DNA from: Peribacillus loiseleuriae
GTDB taxonomy: Bacteria > Bacillota > Bacilli > Bacillales > DSM-1321
Length of the DNA stretch: 64,000 nt
NCBI RefSeq assembly: GCF_001183985.1
Contig: NZ_LFZW01000001.1
Location: 3,276,059-3,340,058 of the forward strand
Direction of reading: 5' to 3'
The notes under the pieces are model-generated. The model did not search any database. It saw only the letters and a list, made by a program, of their open reading frames with translations, and had not been told where the DNA came from. How positions within the stretch are numbered: the stretch's first letter is position 1; each line of letters opens with the position of its first letter. This document shows, piece after piece, positions 43,411 through 52,971 of this stretch. Both the position numbers and the translations under genes were made by a program.

Positions 43411-44832
43411 TTATAAGTGAAGGGCTAAGCCGTCTACAGCTAAAGCCGCTTCGCCAATCGCCTCTGATAAAGTAGGATGTGGATGAATCGTTTTCGCGAC
43501 TTCCCAAGGTGTCGCATCAAGAACACGAGCCAATCCAGCTTCAGTGATCATATCTGTTACATGTGGTCCAATCATATGCACACCGAGAATATCATTCGTT
43601 GCTTTGTCTGCAATAATTTTGACAAATCCATCAGATTCTCCATAGACAAGTGCTTTTCCAATTGCTTTAAAAGGAAATTTGCCAATTTTAATTTCGAATC
43701 CTTTTTCCTTTGCATCTGTTTCTGTATAGCCGACACTAGCAGCCTCTGGACTTGAATAGATACACTTGGATATAAGGGAATAGTCAATCGGCGCTGGATT
43801 TTCCCCCTTAATATGTTCTACAGCCGTTATTCCCTCATGACTAGCTACATGGGCAAGCTGCAAACCGCCAATACAATCACCAATGGCATAAATATGCGAT
43901 TCTTTTGTTTGATAGTATGAATTCGTTTTAATGAAGCCTTTATCCACGCTAATTTCCGTATTCTCTATTCCAATCCCTTCAACATTTGCCGCTCTACCTA
44001 CGGACACTAGGATTTTTTCAGCCAAAAATTCCTTTGTTTCACCATTGATTTCTGCAGAAATGGATACTGTCTCTGATTTACTGAACGTTTCCGGTAATAC
44101 TTTTGCTCCTGTAATGATCTTTACACCTTTTTTCATTAACAGGCGCTGCATTTCTTTAGAAACTTCATAATCTTCAGTTGGGATAATTCGATCAGCATAT
44201 TCAATCACTGTAACATCAGCACCGAAATCGCGAAGCATTGAAGCCCATTCAATTCCAATCACTCCTCCACCAACAATAATGATAGATTGAGGGACTTGTT
44301 CAAGTTGAAGGGCTTCATCAGAAGTAAGAATAAATTCCCCGTCGATTTCAAGACCTGAAAGCGTTCTAGGTCTTGAACCAGTTGCGATTATCACGTTTTT
44401 CGGAAGCAGCATCTCGTTCTCAGAACCATCATTCATTTCTACAGAAATCGTTCCTGGTATAGGTGAAAAAATAGAAGGGCCAAGAATACGACCGATTCCT
44501 TCATAGATATCAATTTTTCCTTGTTTCATTAAATGCTGGACACCACGATATAACTGATCGACTATTTTGTTTTTTCGTTCTTGCACTTTCAAGAAGTCTA
44601 GTTCCACTTCACCTGTCATTATTCCGAATTCTTCACTTTTTTTCGCGACTGTAAATACTTCAGCGCTTCGTAATAATGCCTTAGAAGGAATACATCCTTT
44701 GTGAAGGCAGGTACCGCCAAGCTTTCCCTTTTCAACAATAGCCGTTTTTAAGCCTAGCTGTGCTGCACGAATTGCTGCGACGTAACCTCCTGTGCCGCCT
44801 CCTAGGATGACGAGATCATAATCTTTGGACAT
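43411..44832 (-). CDS. lpdV: Dihydrolipoamide dehydrogenase (E3) of the branched-chain complex
   Basis: 473-residue flavoprotein that reoxidises lipoyl groups with NAD+. FAD-binding LVILGGGTGGYVAAIRAAQLG opens it; the redox cysteines are C42 and C47 in GGTCLHKGCIPSK; the NAD-binding motif IIIVGGGVIGIEWASML is near residue 180; the catalytic histidine pair is in TIHPHPTLSEA near the end. Part of the bkd operon, 17 bases after buk. Confidence 0.95.
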   Translation of the reverse strand: MSKDYDLVILGGGTGGYVAAIRAAQLGLKTAIVEKGKLGGTCLHKGCIPSKALLRSAEVFTVAKKSEEFGIMTGEVELDFLKVQERKNKIVDQLYRGVQHLMKQGKIDIYEGIGRILGPSIFSPIPGTISVEMNDGSENEMLLPKNVIIATGSRPRTLSGLEIDGEFILTSDEALQLEQVPQSIIIVGGGVIGIEWASMLRDFGADVTVIEYADRIIPTEDYEVSKEMQRLLMKKGVKIITGAKVLPETFSKSETVSISAEINGETKEFLAEKILVSVGRAANVEGIGIENTEISVDKGFIKTNSYYQTKESHIYAIGDCIGGLQLAHVASHEGITAVEHIKGENPAPIDYSLISKCIYSSPEAASVGYTETDAKEKGFEIKIGKFPFKAIGKALVYGESDGFVKIIADKATNDILGVHMIGPHVTDMITEAGLARVLDATPWEVAKTIHPHPTLSEAIGEAALAVDGLALHL

Positions 44833-44849
44833 AATAGCCCTCCTTCATT

Positions 44850-45968
44850 TCATCTGTGCACATTAACAGCGTTTAGCTGCTTTCCTAAATACTCCTTCGC
44901 AGTTTCTCTGCCATCGAGTACTCTTAGTGCACCTTCTGCTAACGCTTGTAATTCATTTTCACCCGGATGAACGGTTACATCTGCAATCCAGCTGACTTTC
45001 TTGGAAATACTGTCAACAAAACGCCTACCGTAGGCAAGACCTCCAGTTAAAACAATACAATCCACTTTTCCGGAAAGCACGGTCGCAGCTGAACCAATCT
45101 CCTTCGCTATTTGATAAGCCATGGCTTCATAAATCAGCTCTGCATGCTTATCACCTTTATCTATCATTTTCTCAACAGTAATCGCATTATTGGTACCAAG
45201 ATACCCAACAAGTCCGCTTTGTCCTACTAACTGTCTCATTACTTCTTCACGGAAATAATCACCCGAGAAACAGAGTCTTACAAAGTCGCCAATTGGAACG
45301 GTCCCAGCACGCGCTGGGCTAAAAGGTCCTTCTCCATCAAGGCCATTATTAACATCAATTACTTTACCACCTTTATGAACGCCAACTGTGACTCCACCGC
45401 CCATATGGACAACAATGACATTCAGCTCTTCATAGCTTTTTCCTAATTCAGAAGCCGCTTTCCTTGCTGCTGCTTTCTGATTTAGTGCGTGGAATATACT
45501 TTTGCGTTCTATCAAAGGTAATCCGGATATTCTCGCAATCGGTTCAAGTTCATCCACAACCACCGGGTCGACAATATAAGCAGGGATATTCAAACCATTG
45601 GCTATTTCATAGGCAATGATTCCCCCTAAATTAGAGACGTGCTGTCCATTATAGCCTTTCCTTAAATCTTCAAGCATCGCCTTATTCACTGTATAAGTGC
45701 CACCTTCAATAGGTCGTAATAATCCACCTCGTCCACACACTGCATCCATTTTTGAAAGGTTGATTTCTTCTTTATCTAAGGCAGCAAGAATCATCTGTTT
45801 TCTAAAATGATCTTGCTCATTGATTGTTTTAAATTCAGCGATTATTTCCTTATCATGCGTAATGGTTCGTTCCATTACAGGTAGACTATTTTCATATACA
45901 CCAACTTTCGTCGATGTAACAGCAGGATTAATAACAAGAATTCGATATCTAGACACTGGCAAAATCAT
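44850..45968 (-). CDS. buk: Butyrate kinase family protein, altered nucleotide-binding motif
   Basis: About 372 residues of the acetate/butyrate kinase (ASKHA) fold, which makes ATP from branched acyl phosphates. Conserved segments include [43 protein letters not shown] and [11 protein letters not shown]. The first phosphate-binding motif, usually NPGSTSTK in butyrate kinases, is NPAVTSTK here. The start is uncertain: AAGGAGG is 3 bases before ATG 45968 and better placed for TTG 45962. The partner ptb (phosphate butyryltransferase) is missing from the operon, so the classical acyl-CoA to ATP route has no local first enzyme. Confidence 0.88.
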   Translation of the reverse strand: MILPVSRYRILVINPAVTSTKVGVYENSLPVMERTITHDKEIIAEFKTINEQDHFRKQMILAALDKEEINLSKMDAVCGRGGLLRPIEGGTYTVNKAMLEDLRKGYNGQHVSNLGGIIAYEIANGLNIPAYIVDPVVVDELEPIARISGLPLIERKSIFHALNQKAAARKAASELGKSYEELNVIVVHMGGGVTVGVHKGGKVIDVNNGLDGEGPFSPARAGTVPIGDFVRLCFSGDYFREEVMRQLVGQSGLVGYLGTNNAITVEKMIDKGDKHAELIYEAMAYQIAKEIGSAATVLSGKVDCIVLTGGLAYGRRFVDSISKKVSWIADVTVHPGENELQALAEGALRVLDGRETAKEYLGKQLNAVNVHR

Positions 45969-46135
45969 GATCCTCCTTAGAAAAACTGTCACCGGTCCTT
46001 AGCTACAAAAAGTAGTTATTCTAACGTAAACAGATGTTGGATGTTATCTTAATTCGAGAGGCTAGGCTGTTTTCGCTTGATACTAAAACTCATTGAAAAA
46101 AATTTCTTACTCTTTTAAAACAAATCTAGGCTGAC

Positions 46136-46253
46136 ATAAAGTGAAACTTCCCCGCAACCTGCGGCACTCAAAGGATTTACAGTCTGTTTACCCCCACCTA
46201 TTTTTTTACAAAAATTGAGGTGGGGGTATTACAGCCTGTTAAACCGGGATAAA
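46136..46253 (+). repeat. Dispersed repeat, family A, between buk and bcd
   Basis: ATAAAGTGAAACTTCCCCGC at the left end; TTTACAGTCTGTTTACCCCCACC pairs with GGTGGGGGTATTACAGCCTG in the right half (parts: CCCCCACCT/AGGTGGGGG); right end TTAAACCGGGATAAA. It sits inside the bkd operon, where such a hairpin could affect readthrough or message stability. Confidence 0.75.
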
Positions 46254-46288
46254 CATGGTACTTCAGCTAACTCATCTCTGTTCTCTGA

Positions 46289-47386
46289 TTATTTCCTGCG
46301 ATTCAATATATGTTTTTCGTTTTGAAGAAATTGGCTTCTAGAATTTCTCATTCTCTTAATTCTTTCTTCAGCCATGCGGTCTGCAGCAAGGTAAGTCGGA
46401 ATACCGTCACGTTTTGCGATTTCAATAACCTTCTCAATCGTGTTATAGACACCCTCTACTTTTTTCATAGCACGCTCTCGGTTATAGCCGTATAATTCAT
46501 CAGCAACGTTTATGACTCCACCTGCATTGATCACGTAATCTGGAGCATAAACAATCCCCATTTCGTGAATTTGGTCCCCATGACGTGGGTCTTTCAATTG
46601 GTTATTCGCAGATCCAGCAATGACTTTTGCTTTAATTTGAGAAATCGTTTGATCATTAATAACAGCACCAAGTGCACATGGTGCATAAATATCGCATTCT
46701 ACTCCATAAATCTCATCCGTATTGACAGCACGAGCACCAAATTTCTCAACTGCACGCTGTACCGCTTCCTTATTAATATCCGTTACAATCAGTTTCGCGC
46801 CTTCTTCATGTAAATATTGCAATAAGGTAAAGGCTACATTTCCAATACCTTGTACAGCGACTGTTTTTCCTTCCAATGAATCTGTGCCAAAAGCCTCCTT
46901 CGCTGCTGCTTTCATTCCTTGATAGACACCGAAAGCCGTTACTGGTGAAGGATTCCCTGATGATCCAAATGCAGGTGAAATACCCGTTACAAAATCGGTT
47001 TCTTCATGAATCAGATCCATGTCAGCCACTGTCGTTCCCACATCTTCAGCTGTAATATAACGACCATTTAATCCTTGTATATAACGACCAAACGCTCTGA
47101 ACATTTCATCGTTTTTATCTTTTCGTGGATCGCCTATAATAACTGTTTTACCACCGCCTAGGTTTAATCCTGCCGCAGCATTTTTATAAGTCATTCCTTT
47201 GGCAAGTCTTAGAGCGTCCTCAATGGCTGCTTCTTCAGATTCGTACGTCCACATTCTTGTACCGCCAAGAGCAGGTCCTAGTGTTGTATCATGAATCGCA
47301 ATAATTGCTTTCAATCCCGATTGTTTATCCTGACAAAATAAAAGTTGTTCGTAATCATATTTCTCTAGATAAGTAAAAATTTCCAT
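46289..47386 (-). CDS. bcd: Leucine (branched-chain amino acid) dehydrogenase
   Basis: NAD-dependent reversible deamination of leucine, valine and isoleucine to the 2-oxo acids used by the Bkd complex. 365 residues. Catalytic lysines lie in [22 protein letters not shown] (near 68-80), shown as [23 protein letters not shown] is bound by [17 protein letters not shown] near 180; the nucleotide domain holds [14 protein letters not shown] 47386 follows AGGAGG; the frame to 47419 is rejected. First gene after the sigma-54 promoter. Confidence 0.95.
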   Translation of the reverse strand: MEIFTYLEKYDYEQLLFCQDKQSGLKAIIAIHDTTLGPALGGTRMWTYESEEAAIEDALRLAKGMTYKNAAAGLNLGGGKTVIIGDPRKDKNDEMFRAFGRYIQGLNGRYITAEDVGTTVADMDLIHEETDFVTGISPAFGSSGNPSPVTAFGVYQGMKAAAKEAFGTDSLEGKTVAVQGIGNVAFTLLQYLHEEGAKLIVTDINKEAVQRAVEKFGARAVNTDEIYGVECDIYAPCALGAVINDQTISQIKAKVIAGSANNQLKDPRHGDQIHEMGIVYAPDYVINAGGVINVADELYGYNRERAMKKVEGVYNTIEKVIEIAKRDGIPTYLAADRMAEERIKRMRNSRSQFLQNEKHILNRRK

Positions 47387-47635
47387 GAAAGTTCCTCCTA
47401 ATAAACGGGTTTTTCCCATCTGAAGTTGATATATGGCAAGTACTAACGAATAGGTCTTGCCTGCAACGAATCTGCTTGATCACACAATAGGTGCTTATAT
47501 TCCAGCTCATATAGCAGCATCTATGTTTATATGTTCCTTATCTGAGGATTGTGACCATTAATCGTTGTCACTAAGCTAAGATAAAAAAAGCAAGTTGATA
47601 TTTTGCCCTTCTCCTTGATTTCAACACAATATATA

Positions 47636-47652
47636 TGCAAGATACATGCCAA
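47636..47652 (-). promoter_or_regulatory. Sigma-54 (-24/-12) promoter of the bkd operon
   Basis: Minus strand TTGGCATGTATCTTGCAT: the -24 GG (47650-47649) and -12 GC (47638-47637) are exactly 10 bases apart, matching TGGCAC-N5-TTGC. bkdR just upstream encodes a sigma-54 activator. Transcription should start near 47626, giving a leader of about 240 bases before bcd. Confidence 0.85.
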
Positions 47653-47700
47653 CTTTATATGACCGCAACAATCATATCCGGACGACTATCTCTTTAAAAT

Positions 47701-47722
47701 GATATGCAAATACTTGCATATC
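47701..47722. promoter_or_regulatory. Palindromic upstream activator site, probable BkdR binding site
   Basis: GATATGCAA-ATAC-TTGCATATC: 9-base arms, AT-rich and without a T-run, lying about 75-96 bases upstream of the expected start of transcription, where bacterial enhancer-binding proteins act. It lies just after the bkdR stop codon. Confidence 0.7.
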
Positions 47723-47729
47723 ATGAAAA

Positions 47730-49808
47730 TTATTGCGCGTCAAAACTTTCAAGTCCATGCTTTTCCATTTTATAATAGAGGTTACGGACCGAAACGCCTA
47801 ACATTTTTGCTGTATTTGTTTTATTTCCTGAGTTTTTCATTAGAGCTTGCTTAATAATCTGATGTTCATAACGATCCATCTGTTCGCTAAGAGGTTTATT
47901 CTCTGTCTGCAAGTGATCTTTTTTTAATGGTGACTCTTTACCGCCTTGTTTATAGGATTCGATAAAATCAGGGATATGATGCTCTTCAATGATTGTTTCA
48001 GTTAATTTCATAAAAATAATTGTACGTCCAAGAATGTTTTCCAGTTCTCTTACATTTCCAGGCCAATCGTATTGTTTTAATCGTTCAATCGCACTAGGGC
48101 TAATTCCTTCAATCGTCCGACCATATTCTTGATTGATTTTGTGAATTAAGTGGAGAGCAAGTTCTTTAATATCTTCCTTTCGATTCCTTAATGGCGAAAT
48201 ATGAATCGGCATCCGGTTCATTCTAAAATACAAATCTTCACGAAAGCTACCATTAGAAATGGCTTTTTCCAAATTAATATTGGTGGCTGCAATCACACGG
48301 ACACTAATTGGAATAGGTATTGTGCCCCCAACCCTGACGATTTCCTTCTCCTGAAGCACTCTTAATAATTTTGCTTGCGTGCTCGCTTTCAATTCACCAA
48401 TTTCATCGAGAAAAATACTGCCGTTATTCGCCTCTTCAAAAAAACCCTTTTTTCCGCCGCGTTTCGCCCCAGAAAAAGCCCCTTCATCGTAGCCGAATAA
48501 TTCACTTTCAAGAAGGGATTCTGAGATTGCGGCACAGTTCACACGAACAAATTTATTATACTTTCTGTCACTTGCATTATGTATCGCATGGGCAAACAAT
48601 TCTTTCCCTGTTCCAGATTCACCACGAAGGAGTACCGTCGCCGGCGTTTTCGCACAAAGCTTTGCTTGTTCGATTGGCAGACTCATTTCTTCTGATTCGC
48701 CAATAATATCAGTAAAGGTATATTTCGCTTCCAGGGTCCGGATTATTTGCCTGGCTCGTGTTAATTCAGTCGTTAAATGTTGAATTTCTGTTACATCATG
48801 TACTACCCCGACGCTCCCTTTAAGACGACCATCAACAATGACTGGCGCAACATTGACAATCACTTCTTTCCGCTTAGGACCCAACCTCATCTTAACGCCT
48901 CTGACAGATCTTCTCGTTTCCAAGACACGCATATGCATGCTGTCTCCTTCATAAATATCCGTTGTTGCTGGCTTACCGATAATTTCTTCACGGCTTAATC
49001 CAGTAATTCTCGTATAAGCAGGGTTTATAATGAGTCCCCGCCCTTCCTCATCTACGACGGATATAGCGTCATTACTTGACTGAATAACGGCTTCAAGTAA
49101 TATCTGAACTTCCTTAAGGTCGGTAATTTGCTCTGCTAAATCAACAGCGTCGGTAATATCTTTAAAGACTGCAAACGCCCCAATTATTTCGTTTTGTTCA
49201 TCAAGCAATGGAATTCGTGTCGTAATGATTTTCAAGCCGTTTTCAAGTACTTGTTCTTTATTTACTTCGGTTCGATTCGTCTGAAGAATTTTTGGGAGCC
49301 TGCTGTTATGGATTACCTCATGGATATGCATGCCAATTACGTCTTCTTCGCTTCTTTCTATCATTCGCTCTGCACTACGGTTAAACAAAATGATACAACC
49401 ATACTTATCAATCACGATCATCCCATCATTTATCGTATTGAAAATGAGTTCATGTTCGTACGATTGTTTTTCAAGCTTTTCAATTAATAACTTTTTTTCT
49501 TCAAACAGCTCAATTATTAGAAATGCGACACTTCCAGTAATCAGCAAACAGTTCCCTTGCGATGCTTGCCTGATTTCTCGAAAAACCTGTTCATTTCCTG
49601 TTGCTTCGATAATCACATCCATCGATTCCGTTTCTACAGACTTCCAATCAGTAGCGGTTGGAATAGACAGTTTTTTTGCATAAACCATCCCTTCAGCATT
49701 TTCATTGATATCAACAACTGAAGCCACTAAAAACATTTTACTTTCATGTAGCATTCGCAAAATTGCTGTTCCACCTGGTCCCGCCCCAACGATCATTACT
49801 CGCTGCAT
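47730..49808 (-). CDS. bkdR: Sigma-54-dependent activator of the bkd operon
   Basis: 692 residues, the same length I recall for B. subtilis BkdR. Domains: N-terminal Rossmann-like fold ([14 protein letters not shown], residues 4-17), two PAS domains (about 115-225 and 235-355), AAA+ sigma-54 interaction domain (about 370-605) with Walker A GESGTGKE and Walker [12 protein letters not shown], and a Fis-type HTH ([22 protein letters not shown] near 660-685). The sigma-54 contact loop reads GAFSGA rather than the usual GAFTGA. The N-terminal and PAS domains may sense NAD(H) or branched-chain acids. It is transcribed towards the operon it controls. Confidence 0.94.
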   Translation of the reverse strand: MQRVMIVGAGPGGTAILRMLHESKMFLVASVVDINENAEGMVYAKKLSIPTATDWKSVETESMDVIIEATGNEQVFREIRQASQGNCLLITGSVAFLIIELFEEKKLLIEKLEKQSYEHELIFNTINDGMIVIDKYGCIILFNRSAERMIERSEEDVIGMHIHEVIHNSRLPKILQTNRTEVNKEQVLENGLKIITTRIPLLDEQNEIIGAFAVFKDITDAVDLAEQITDLKEVQILLEAVIQSSNDAISVVDEEGRGLIINPAYTRITGLSREEIIGKPATTDIYEGDSMHMRVLETRRSVRGVKMRLGPKRKEVIVNVAPVIVDGRLKGSVGVVHDVTEIQHLTTELTRARQIIRTLEAKYTFTDIIGESEEMSLPIEQAKLCAKTPATVLLRGESGTGKELFAHAIHNASDRKYNKFVRVNCAAISESLLESELFGYDEGAFSGAKRGGKKGFFEEANNGSIFLDEIGELKASTQAKLLRVLQEKEIVRVGGTIPIPISVRVIAATNINLEKAISNGSFREDLYFRMNRMPIHISPLRNRKEDIKELALHLIHKINQEYGRTIEGISPSAIERLKQYDWPGNVRELENILGRTIIFMKLTETIIEEHHIPDFIESYKQGGKESPLKKDHLQTENKPLSEQMDRYEHQIIKQALMKNSGNKTNTAKMLGVSVRNLYYKMEKHGLESFDAQ

Positions 49809-49910
49809 AAATACCCACCTCGGCTATATCTGCAATTTTTTTCATAGTATATCAATTATTAAACGCAACTTTTTTCAAACTCACCTTTATTTTAATGAAT
49901 TACCTGTCTC

Positions 49911-49938
49911 TTGACAAATCTAACGCATCCCTTATCAT
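49911..49938 (+). promoter_or_regulatory. Promoter of yqzF
   Basis: TTGACA at 49911-49916, 16-base spacer, TATCAT at 49933-49938, about 75 bases upstream of the yqzF start. Confidence 0.5.
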
Positions 49939-50011
49939 ATAAAATAAGACATCATCTCAATAAAGTTATGATGCCAAGTTCCAAAGTTCTCATTTTGAGG
50001 GGTTTTTATTT

Positions 50012-50245
50012 ATGAAACGAGCTATCGCTTTTCTTATCCTTTTCATACCCGGCGCACTTGCTGCCTACGGAATTAAGATAATGAGAGATATGCTGTTTGG
50101 AATCTCTCAATTCCCATACCCAGCCCTTTGGGTCCAATTTTTAGTAGGCCTGTTTCTAACCATTAGCGGGATTGGATTTATCGCAGGATTTGTACTCCAT
50201 CGCGACCGGAAGAAAGATAAGGTGCAAACAAGATTTAAAGTGTGA
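50012..50245 (+). CDS. yqzF: DUF2627 family membrane protein (YqzF)
   Basis: 77 residues with two membrane helices: residues 4-24 (AIAFLILFIPGALAAYGIK) and 43-64 (FLVGLFLTISGIGFIAGFV), then a charged tail HRDRKKDK. GAGGGG precedes the ATG. The position next to bkdR and a glycerophosphodiesterase gene matches B. subtilis yqzF. No function is known. Confidence 0.85.
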   Translation: MKRAIAFLILFIPGALAAYGIKIMRDMLFGISQFPYPALWVQFLVGLFLTISGIGFIAGFVLHRDRKKDKVQTRFKV

Positions 50246-50249
50246 AAAA

Positions 50250-50370
50250 GAGGCTGTCCCAAAAGGATCTAACCCATCTACTTAACATACAGTTGATAGT
50301 GATACTTTCACTTCATTTAAACTGTATGTAGTAGTTGCCAGTCTGATTCTTTTCTTTTGGGACATCCTCT
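50250..50370. repeat. Dispersed hairpin repeat, family B, between convergent genes
   Basis: GAGGCTGTCCCAAAAG on the left pairs with CTTTTGGGACATCCTC on the right; inner TACAGTT/AACTGTA complements add to the stem. It lies between the stops of yqzF and the phosphodiesterase gene and probably terminates both. Confidence 0.75.
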
Positions 50371-50387
50371 ATTTCACTATATAAGAG

Positions 50388-51122
50388 TTACTGTACGTCT
50401 ATCGTATTTCGTAGCTTTACTGCTCGTTCTGGAAAATCTGTGATAAATGCGCTGATTCCAATTTCGAAAAGATGTCTCATTTTATCTTCATTATTGATCG
50501 TATAAGGACGGACCGCTACTCCTTCTTTCATTGACGCTGCAACGATTGCATCCGGTGCCGTATGAATCGAAGGGTGAATCGCTTTCGCCCCAATTGATGT
50601 AGCATATACCCATGGCATATATAAGCCATCCCGATAGAGTGGCGCTGTTTCAATCTCTGGGGCGATTCGGTATGCGTATACAAGGCTATAATGATTAAAA
50701 GAAGACAAAATGACTCGACTTTCCATTGAGTACGTCCGCACTAAAGCGATAACTTTCTCTTCCAGGCCTCGGTAAGGATAAACGCCATTTTTCAACTCAA
50801 TATTTAAAATCAGATTCGTACCTTGAATCCAGGCAAGCACTTCTTCTAAGTTTGGAATCGTAGCTCTCGCGAACTGCTTCTGAAACTTATATCCCGCATC
50901 TAACGATTGAAGATCTTTCCACATATGATCTTTCACATTTCCTTTACCGTTCGTTGTGCGATCCAATAATTCATCGTGAATCACAACCACTTCACCATCT
51001 TTTGAAAGTTGTACATCTAACTCAATCCCATCAGCTCCCACTCTGTAAGCCTCGTAAAAGGAAACCATTGTATTCTCGGGGTGCGTTCCGGCGGCTCCCC
51101 TATGAGCAAAAATTTGAGTCAT
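50388..51122 (-). CDS. yqiK: Glycerophosphodiester phosphodiesterase (YqiK-like)
   Basis: Hydrolyses glycerophosphodiesters to glycerol 3-phosphate and an alcohol; a TIM-barrel GDPD domain fills the 244 residues. Catalytic motifs are FAHRGAAGTHPENT near the start, DGIELDVQLSKDG near 40 and VIHDELLDRTTNGKG near 55. There is no signal peptide, so it acts inside the cell. ATG 51122 follows GGGAGGAT; the frame to 51149 is rejected. Position next to yqzF matches B. subtilis. Confidence 0.92.
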   Translation of the reverse strand: MTQIFAHRGAAGTHPENTMVSFYEAYRVGADGIELDVQLSKDGEVVVIHDELLDRTTNGKGNVKDHMWKDLQSLDAGYKFQKQFARATIPNLEEVLAWIQGTNLILNIELKNGVYPYRGLEEKVIALVRTYSMESRVILSSFNHYSLVYAYRIAPEIETAPLYRDGLYMPWVYATSIGAKAIHPSIHTAPDAIVAASMKEGVAVRPYTINNEDKMRHLFEIGISAFITDFPERAVKLRNTIDVQ

Positions 51123-51179
51123 GTTTCTATCCTCCCAAGTTAAAATCATTTAAAATTCAAGTCGATGTTTCCGCATGAG

Positions 51180-51854
51180 AAGATCTCTTTTACCATCGTG
51201 TTCAACTAGTTTTATATTTTTATAACAATATTTTCTCATCCAGCTGAATTTTCACCCCACAGGACACCTACGTCAAAATGATCCATCGTTGGCAGATATA
51301 CTTTCTTTAATGCTTGTTAAAGGTAAGAACCATACCTTTTCCTTTCACGGCTTTTATTCTATTAATTGACATTCTTTCTGAATAACTGTCACCAATACAG
51401 CTTCGCGAATAATTTCCAGTATGCATTTCCAGTCAGATTCTCAGCGACAAAATAGGGGTATTAACTATAGGAGATTTTCTTCCGCACAAATCAGATACGA
51501 ATGAGGCAATTATTTGATCAAGGTCAATCTCCACTCTTTTTCCGCCGATAATGAAAACGCTTCCTTAACATCCTTTAATTGAGCCTTAAATGTTCGGATA
51601 AAATTTTGTTCATTCCAAAGTAATCGTATATCCGTTTCCGGAGCAGAGAATCATTTCTTTTTATTTATTCCTTCCGAACTCAATTGAATAAACAAAAGGG
51701 GACATTCGATTTATCGTATGAAGTTTTTAGAAATGGCAGATACGTATAACGATTTGACCAGCACTCATAAAAAAAAGCAGCTTCGCCAATATCGGATAAT
51801 CCCGATAATTCGAAATTGCCTATAATTATCAGGGGTGCTTCTAAGGGTAAGAAG
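51180..51854. other. Non-coding region between spo0A and yqiK with decayed coding traces
   Basis: No intact gene. The minus strand shows coding-like runs broken by stops, for example NEQNFIRTFKAQLKDVKEAF (around 51600) and WKCILEIIREAVLVTVIQKE (around 51400). This could be a gene lost from between spo0A and yqiK; I cannot name it. Confidence 0.35.
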
Positions 51855-51872
51855 ATCTACATTCTAACCCTC

Positions 51873-52661
51873 TCAAGAAGCCTTATGTTCTAATCGTAAT
51901 TTATCCGCTACCATGGCAATGAATTCCGAGTTCGTTGGTTTTGCTTTTGACATGGAAACTGTATAGCCAAATAAAGAAGATATAGATTCAATATTACCAC
52001 GACTCCAAGCAACTTCAATTGCATGACGGATTGCACGTTCCACTCTACTGGCGGTAGTATTATATTTCTTAGCAATATCAGGATATAGAACTTTTGTAAT
52101 AGATCCTAGCAACTCGATATCGTTATAGACCATCGAAATCGCTTCCCTTAAATACATATATCCTTTAATATGAGCAGGAACACCAATTTCGTGGATGATA
52201 CTCGTGATGTTGGCATCAAGATTTCTTGGTTTTGATTCAACTGGGCGATATCCAGATTGAGAAGGCTTATTCGTAATTTGATTACTTTTTCCACTTACCT
52301 GGCGAATATGGCCACCTAAGTTTTCCATATCAAATGGTTTGAGGATGAAATAGGAAGCCCCAAGATCAACTGCTTTCTTCGTTACATCTTCTTGACCAAA
52401 GGCAGTTAACATTATGACATTAGGCATAGAACCACGCTTCATTTCCCGCAACTTTTCCAAAACAGCAAGGCCATCTAGATGAGGCATGATAATATCTAAT
52501 ATAAGAATATCAGGATCGATATTTTCAAGCAGACTTAAACAGTCTTGTCCGTTATAAGCTACACCAATTACTTCCATATCTTCTTGAGAAGAAATATACT
52601 CATCCAATAAGGAAACCAGTTCTTTATTATCATCCACAACACATACCTTAATTTTCTTCAC
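51873..52661 (-). CDS. spo0A: Sporulation master response regulator Spo0A
   Basis: Phosphorylation-activated transcription factor controlling entry into sporulation. The receiver domain (1-120) has the acidic pocket DD at 10-11, the phosphorylation site D56 in [12 protein letters not shown], and LKPFDMENL; the DNA-binding domain (about 145-262) holds [21 protein letters not shown] and ends [10 protein letters not shown]. The frame is open from TTG 52679, but GAGGAGG lies within that extension and points to GTG 52661, giving numbering that agrees with B. subtilis. Two 0A boxes and a sigma-H-like promoter lie upstream. Confidence 0.98.
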   Translation of the reverse strand: MKKIKVCVVDDNKELVSLLDEYISSQEDMEVIGVAYNGQDCLSLLENIDPDILILDIIMPHLDGLAVLEKLREMKRGSMPNVIMLTAFGQEDVTKKAVDLGASYFILKPFDMENLGGHIRQVSGKSNQITNKPSQSGYRPVESKPRNLDANITSIIHEIGVPAHIKGYMYLREAISMVYNDIELLGSITKVLYPDIAKKYNTTASRVERAIRHAIEVAWSRGNIESISSLFGYTVSMSKAKPTNSEFIAMVADKLRLEHKAS

Positions 52662-52730
52662 GCTTGAATTCCTCCTCAACTACAATTGGTCAATTTTTCT
52701 ATTATTTCTAAAAACATTGTAATTGAAATT

Positions 52731-52757
52731 TTCGACATAGGAAACTAAATTCCTTTT
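52731..52757 (-). promoter_or_regulatory. spo0A sigma-H-like promoter and 0A box
   Basis: Minus strand AAAAGGAATTT (52757-52747) followed by TGTCGAA (52737-52731) and AATTT. The first resembles a sigma-H -35 element; TGTCGAA is a perfect 0A box overlapping the -10 region, suggesting autoregulation. Confidence 0.55.
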
Positions 52758-52840
52758 ATTTTTTAAAAAAATATACAAAATCAATATTTTTCTCGTAAAT
52801 TCTCTTATTTTCGATCATGTTCGCTAAGTAATATAGGCTT

Positions 52841-52847
52841 TGTCGAA
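52841..52847 (+). promoter_or_regulatory. Second 0A box upstream of spo0A
   Basis: TGTCGAA within TTTGTCGAAAATTC, about 180 bases upstream of the GTG start. Confidence 0.5.
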
Positions 52848-52937
52848 AATTCTTTATTACTTCTTTCATTCTAACATAGTACATGAATAAAACAGACTGA
52901 TATACAAAAATATTTGACATTCTTTTCTTTTAGTAAA

Positions 52938-52970
52938 CAGGAAAAGAAGCCCAGACTGAAGGCTCCTTTC
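52938..52970 (-). terminator. Terminator of spoIVB
   Basis: On the minus strand GAAAGGAGCC and GGGCTTCTTTTC form an imperfect stem followed by T-rich sequence. Confidence 0.6.
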
Positions 52971-52971
52971 T

